NCBI GenBank assembly: GCA_015484715.1
Contig: WFUY01000192.1
Location: 1 to 10,007, forward strand
DNA from: Thermoflexales bacterium
Lineage (GTDB): Bacteria; Chloroflexota; Anaerolineae; S140-20
Reading direction: 5' to 3'
DNA length: 10,007 bases
Shown: positions 6,680 through 10,007 of the stretch, in pieces
Position numbering within the stretch: position 1 is the stretch's first letter
Layout: every line of letters begins with the position of its first letter
Translations under genes and position numbers: made by a program
The notes under the pieces: model-generated
The model's database searches: none
Told to the model about the DNA's origin: nothing
Seen by the model: only the letters and a program-made list of their open reading frames with translations

Positions 6680-7150
6680 ATGGCAAGAGAACTTCCACCC
6701 GGTCTGACTCACCTCTTCGCCCAGACGAAGCTGTACACGGACGGAGAGGAGTACGTGATTATCAGCCTGCCGGTGGAGCGCCAGCGGGAGGCGGTGACCC
6801 TCTTCGCCCAGCTCTACGGCCTCTTCGCCGCGCTGCTCTTCGACAAGGATGAGGTCACCTTGGTTGTCCCCTGGGCGGTGTGGGAGGGTGTACGCGAGGC
6901 CCTTGGTGGTTTTGAAGAGGCCAGGGGCTATCGCTTGATCACCTTTGACCTGCCCCTGGAGCTGGGGCTGGTGGGCTATCTGGCCACGGCCAGCAGCCTG
7001 CTGGCCGAACAGGGCATCAGTATCTACGCCCTCTCGGCCTACGCCCGGGATCACGTCCTGGTGCGAGAGGATGAGTTCGACAGGGCCTGGACGATCCTCT
7101 CTGACTTCATCGCCCGGTGCCAGGCTACCCTGTCGGAATCGGCAGGTTAA
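6680..7150 (+). CDS. Small ACT-domain protein (CASTOR/aspartokinase-type ACT)
   Basis: The 156-residue product has a C-terminal ACT-like segment: RLITFDLPLELGLVGYLATA (85-104), SSLLAEQGISIYALSAYARD (105-124) and HVLVREDEFDRAWTIL (125-140). This shows the beta-alpha-beta-beta pattern with the S-x-Y-x-x-D-H turn seen in the ACT_7 group, which includes aspartokinase regulatory domains. ACT domains bind amino acids and control a partner enzyme. The N-terminal half (20-80) is probably a second, diverged ACT-like half. There is no catalytic domain, so it may be a stand-alone amino-acid sensor. The start at 6680 is chosen because AAGGAG (6668-6673) is 6 nt upstream; an in-frame ATG at 6608 has no such site. 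It lies 96 nt after the SerK-like gene and 33 nt before the ligase gene, which suggests co-transcription. The ligand is unknown. Confidence 0.85.
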   Translation: MARELPPGLTHLFAQTKLYTDGEEYVIISLPVERQREAVTLFAQLYGLFAALLFDKDEVTLVVPWAVWEGVREALGGFEEARGYRLITFDLPLELGLVGYLATASSLLAEQGISIYALSAYARDHVLVREDEFDRAWTILSDFIARCQATLSESAG

Positions 7151-7183
7151 GAGGGCTCCTGCACAGATTTCGGAGGTGGCACT

Positions 7184-8293
7184 ATGGTCCATATGCCCTC
7201 CCTCACCCTCGGTATCGAGGAGGAGTACCAGATCATTGACCCGAAGACCCGCGAGCTGAAGTCCTACATCCAGCAGTTCTTGGAGAAAGGGCGGGTCGTG
7301 TTAAGAGATCAGATCAAGCCCGAGTTTATGCAATCGCAGGTCGAGGTGGGGAGCCACATCTGCCGGAACATCCAGGAGGTCCGGCAGGAGATCATCCGGC
7401 TGCGCAGGCTGGTCAGCCAGTTGGCTCAGGAGCACGGGCTGGTCATCGCCGCGGCGGGGACCCATCCCTTCTCCAGCTGGGAGACCCAGGAGATCACGGC
7501 CTTTGACCGCTATTACGGCCTGGCGGAGGACCTGCAGGCGGTGGGGCGTCGCCTGCTGATCTTCGGGATGCACGTTCACGTGGGGATTGAGGACAAGGAA
7601 CTGTTGATTGACGTGATGAACCAGGCCCGCTATTTCGTCCCTCATATCCTCGCCCTCTCCACCAGTTCCCCTTTCTGGGCTGGTCGGGATACCGGTCTGA
7701 AGTCCTACCGGAGCATCGTCTTCGAGATGCTGCCCCGGACAGGCTTGCCCCCCACCTTCCAGTCGTGGGCCGACTACCAGGATTTTGTGGATACCCTGAT
7801 CCAAACCGGCTGCATTGACGATCCGACCAAGATCTGGTGGGACATCCGACCCCACCCCAAATTCCCGACGCTGGAGTTTCGCATCGCAGACATCTGCACG
7901 AAGGTAGAAGAAGCGGTTACCGTCGCCGCCCTTTTCCAGGCCGTCGTCGCCAAGCTGGTGAAGCTGCGGATGCAGAACCAGAGCTGGCGTCATTACCGCC
8001 ACCACCTGATCACGGAGAACAAGTGGCGGGCGGTGCGCTACGGCATCGGGGGCAAGCTCATAGATTTTGGCAAGCGGACCGAGGTGCCCTTGCCCGATTT
8101 GATAGATGAGCTGGTGGATCTGTTGGACGATGTGGTGGATGAGCTAGGGAGCCGGCAGGAGGTGGAGAACGTCTACACCATCCTGAAGGAGGGCACCAGC
8201 GCAGATCGGCAGATCGAGGTCTACCGACGCACGGGAGACCTGAGGGCGGTCGTGGACCAGATCGTCGCCGAGACGCACGAAGGATGGGGATGA
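7184..8293 (+). CDS. GCS2-type carboxylate-amine ligase (YbdK family)
   Basis: This is a 369-residue ATP-dependent ligase of the glutamate-cysteine ligase 2 family, which joins a carboxylate (typically the gamma-carboxyl of Glu) to an amine via an acyl-phosphate. Conserved features are GIEEEYQIID (10-19), QSQVEVGS (50-57), AAGTHPFS (90-97), FGMHVHVGIED (127-137), LSTSSPFWAGRDTG (158-171), WWDIRPHP (218-225), TLEFRIADICT (229-239) and ENKWRAVRYG (278-287). The acidic and His residues in these motifs are the expected metal/ATP and substrate ligands, and length is normal. GGAGGT (7172-7177) is 6 nt from the ATG at 7184 and decides against the in-frame ATG at 7193. The family name is secure. The substrate is not: YbdK-like enzymes show only weak gamma-glutamylcysteine synthesis, and the SerK-like and ACT neighbours suggest a non-standard amino-acid substrate. 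No terminator follows; a MITE-like element begins about 30 nt later. Confidence 0.93.
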   Translation: MVHMPSLTLGIEEEYQIIDPKTRELKSYIQQFLEKGRVVLRDQIKPEFMQSQVEVGSHICRNIQEVRQEIIRLRRLVSQLAQEHGLVIAAAGTHPFSSWETQEITAFDRYYGLAEDLQAVGRRLLIFGMHVHVGIEDKELLIDVMNQARYFVPHILALSTSSPFWAGRDTGLKSYRSIVFEMLPRTGLPPTFQSWADYQDFVDTLIQTGCIDDPTKIWWDIRPHPKFPTLEFRIADICTKVEEAVTVAALFQAVVAKLVKLRMQNQSWRHYRHHLITENKWRAVRYGIGGKLIDFGKRTEVPLPDLIDELVDLLDDVVDELGSRQEVENVYTILKEGTSADRQIEVYRRTGDLRAVVDQIVAETHEGWG

Positions 8294-8318
8294 GGGCGTG
8301 GAGAGCAGGGCTGTAACC

Positions 8319-8490
8319 TCTGTTGCCGGTGATTACCCATATCTTTGGAGATAGGGAGACCAGCCGTCCACGAATGGGGCACGAATACACGAATTAAGGA
8401 CTGCCTCATTCGTGCATTTGTGGGAAATTCGTGGACGGCCTGCTACGGACCACTCTCTCGCTCGCTTGTGGGTAATCACCGCTTCTGTTG
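8319..8490. mobile_element. MITE-like nested inverted-repeat element with 7-bp direct repeat
   Basis: Perfect terminal inverted repeats GGTGATTACCCA (8328-8339) and TGGGTAATCACC (8469-8480) bound a 153-bp element. A second perfect pair is nested inside (GCCGTCCACGAAT, 8363-8375, with 8427-8439), then a third (GCACGAAT, 8379-8386, with 8408-8415). CACGAAT occurs three times on the left half. The direct repeat TCTGTTG lies on both sides (8319-8325 and 8484-8490), 2-3 nt outside the terminal repeats, as a target duplication would. There is no open frame of note, so it would be non-autonomous. A palindromic genomic repeat without transposition is the alternative. It fills most of the 329-nt gap between the ligase gene and the first tRNA; the rest holds two promoters and a hairpin. 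Confidence 0.5.
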
Positions 8491-8493
8491 GGT

Positions 8494-8522
8494 TTGACAA
8501 ATCGTAGGAAACTTAGTATACT
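8494..8522 (+). promoter_or_regulatory. Upstream promoter P1 of the tRNA-tuf operon
   Basis: A perfect TTGACA (8494-8499) and TATACT (8517-8522, 5 of 6) are separated by 17 nt. The predicted start near 8529 is about 95 nt before the first tRNA, and a stable hairpin begins about 4 nt after it. It lies just downstream of the MITE-like element. Confidence 0.7.
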
Positions 8523-8532
8523 TCCCTGTCGC

Positions 8533-8569
8533 AGAAACCCGTTTCCTTGGCCGGAGGAAGCGGGTTTCT
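8533..8569 (+). repeat. Hairpin at the 5' end of the P1 transcript
   Basis: The 15-bp stem pairs 8533-8547 (AGAAACCCGTTTCCT) with 8555-8569 (AGGAAGCGGGTTTCT), with one G-T pair, around a 7-nt loop. The A-rich left and T-rich right arms resemble a bidirectional terminator, but no extra T-run follows. It begins only about 4 nt after the predicted P1 start, where a terminator for P1 transcripts would be unusual. It could instead stop readthrough from the ligase gene, or cap the P1 transcript. Confidence 0.55.
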
Positions 8570-8583
8570 CGCCGACGGGAGGC

Positions 8584-8611
8584 TTGACCCGTGGGCTGAA
8601 TGTGGTATAAT
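8584..8611 (+). promoter_or_regulatory. Proximal promoter P2 of the tRNA-tuf operon
   Basis: TTGACC (8584-8589) and a perfect TATAAT (8606-8611) are separated by 16 nt. The predicted start near 8618 is about 5 nt before the first tRNA, giving a very short 5' leader for RNase P. Confidence 0.75.
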
Positions 8612-8622
8612 GTTTTATGCCC

Positions 8623-8695
8623 GCCGACGTAGCTCAACCGGCAGAGCAAGCGCCTTGTAAGCGCAAGGTTGCGGGTTCAAGTCCCGCCGTCGGCT
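8623..8695 (+). tRNA. tRNA-Thr (anticodon TGT)
   Basis: This 73-nt tRNA decodes ACA. The acceptor is GCCGACG with CGTCGGC, the D stem GCTC/GAGC, the anticodon loop CTTGTAA with anticodon TGT, and the T arm GCGGG-TTCAAGT-CCCGC. The first pair of the anticodon stem is an A-A mismatch (positions 27/43); the other four pair. Discriminator is T, and CCA is not encoded. It is the first gene of the tRNA-tuf operon. Confidence 0.95.
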
Positions 8696-8721
8696 TCCCT
8701 GGGATTGGTTGGCTGGCTTGT

Positions 8722-8743
8722 GGGCTGGGTGAGGAGCCCAGCC
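8722..8743 (+). repeat. Hairpin in the tRNA-Thr/tRNA-Tyr spacer
   Basis: GGCTGGG (8723-8729) pairs with CCCAGCC (8737-8743) around a 7-nt loop. TGGGCT (8721-8726) could instead pair with AGCCCA (8735-8740), so the two folds exclude each other. A role in separating or processing the two tRNAs is possible. Confidence 0.35.
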
Positions 8744-8764
8744 TATGAGCGAGTCAATCAACGT

Positions 8765-8846
8765 GGGCGGGTACCCAAGTGGACAAAGGGGGCTGACTGT
8801 AAATCAGCTGGCTCTGCCTTCGGTGGTTCGAATCCGCCCCCGCCCA
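8765..8846 (+). tRNA. tRNA-Tyr (anticodon GTA)
   Basis: This 82-nt class II tRNA decodes UAC/UAU. The acceptor is GGGCGGG with CCCGCCC, the anticodon stem GCTGA/TCAGC holds loop CTGTAAA (anticodon GTA), a long variable arm follows as is usual for bacterial tRNA-Tyr, and the T arm is GGTGG-TTCGAAT-CCGCC. Discriminator is A; CCA is not encoded. Confidence 0.96.
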
Positions 8847-8859
8847 CCTTCTCCCTATC

Positions 8860-8909
8860 GTTTCCTAAGGTGAACGGCTCCCGGTTGGGAGCCTTAACAC
8901 CTCGGAAAC
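8860..8909 (+). repeat. Folded spacer in the slot of tRNA-Gly
   Basis: Three nested stems pair: GTTTCC (8860-8865) with GGAAAC (8904-8909), AGGTG (8868-8872) with CACCT (8898-8902), and GGCTCCC (8876-8882) with GGGAGCC (8887-8893), closed by a GGTT loop. It fills most of the 72-nt gap between tRNA-Tyr and tRNA-Thr(GGT). It cannot be folded as a tRNA: there is no TTCGANT loop and the ends do not pair. Confidence 0.55.
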
Positions 8910-8918
8910 TGTGAGTGG

Positions 8919-8991
8919 GCCCACGTAGCTCAGGCGGTAGAGCGCGTTCTTGGTAAGGACGTGGTCATGGGTTCGAGTCCCATCGTGGGCT
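8919..8991 (+). tRNA. tRNA-Thr (anticodon GGT)
   Basis: This 73-nt tRNA decodes ACC/ACU. The acceptor is GCCCACG with CGTGGGC, the D stem GCTC/GAGC, the anticodon stem CGTTC/GGACG with one G-T pair and loop TTGGTAA (anticodon GGT), and the T arm ATGGG-TTCGAGT-CCCAT. Discriminator is T, and CCA is not encoded. A T6 run follows at 8995-9000, 65 nt before the tuf start, and may lower readthrough into tuf. Confidence 0.96.
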
Positions 8992-9064
8992 CTCTTTTTT
9001 GCTCGCAGATGTGATTCTTGCCTATTCCCGGCCCGATGTACACATGAAGGAGGACAAAGGTTAG

Positions 9065-10007
<943 letters not shown>

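Noticed and set aside
8369..8394. CACGAAT repeats as a CRISPR-like or tandem array
   Set aside because: Only three 7-nt copies at unequal spacing (11 and 8 nt); they are better explained as part of the nested inverted repeats.
8669..8914. 81-codon open frame across the tRNA genes
   Set aside because: It runs through tRNA-Thr and all of tRNA-Tyr; the RNA genes explain the sequence.

Overview
The window looks like the chromosome of a GC-rich bacterium, most likely Chloroflexota and perhaps Anaerolineae. This is an inference from three things: an EF-Tu whose G domain reads GHIDHGKT and CPGHRDYIK, a TPR protein with a tail of repeated DWL motifs, and the mix of housekeeping genes. Tandem Shine-Dalgarno-led genes, sigma70-type promoters and tRNAs without an encoded CCA fit the same picture. 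No phage, CRISPR or transposase gene is visible.

Left half, minus strand (1-4939): three genes are read leftwards. A strong promoter (4911-4939) drives a membrane-bound pyrophosphatase (hppA, 4792-2507) whose sequence signature is that of the K+-independent proton-pumping type. Next is a class II-type histone-deacetylase-fold amidohydrolase (2364-1339), separated by a strong intercistronic hairpin. Last is a TPR protein with its own promoter (1139 to beyond the window edge).

Middle (4940-5660): a divergent intergenic region with a large hairpin, then a consensus promoter and a complete tmRNA gene (ssrA, 5198-5592). The tmRNA tag reading frame encodes ANRTDFAALPLAA. A GC-rich hairpin follows the tmRNA.

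Right of the tmRNA (about 5729-8293): a three-gene plus-strand cluster. It encodes a ParB/SerK-fold protein (possible amino-acid kinase), a small ACT-domain protein, and a GCS2-type carboxylate-amine ligase. Together they look like an uncharacterised amino-acid phosphorylation/ligation module.

Far right (8294-10007): a 153-bp nested inverted-repeat element flanked by a 7-bp direct repeat (MITE-like), two tandem promoters with a hairpin between them, then tRNA-Thr(UGU), tRNA-Tyr(GUA), tRNA-Thr(GGU) and tuf. This is the same order as the E. coli thrU-tyrU-glyT-thrT-tufB operon, with tRNA-Gly absent and a folded 72-nt spacer in its place. The tuf gene uses strikingly G-ended codons (22 of 25 visible Gly codons are GGG) and runs off the right edge.
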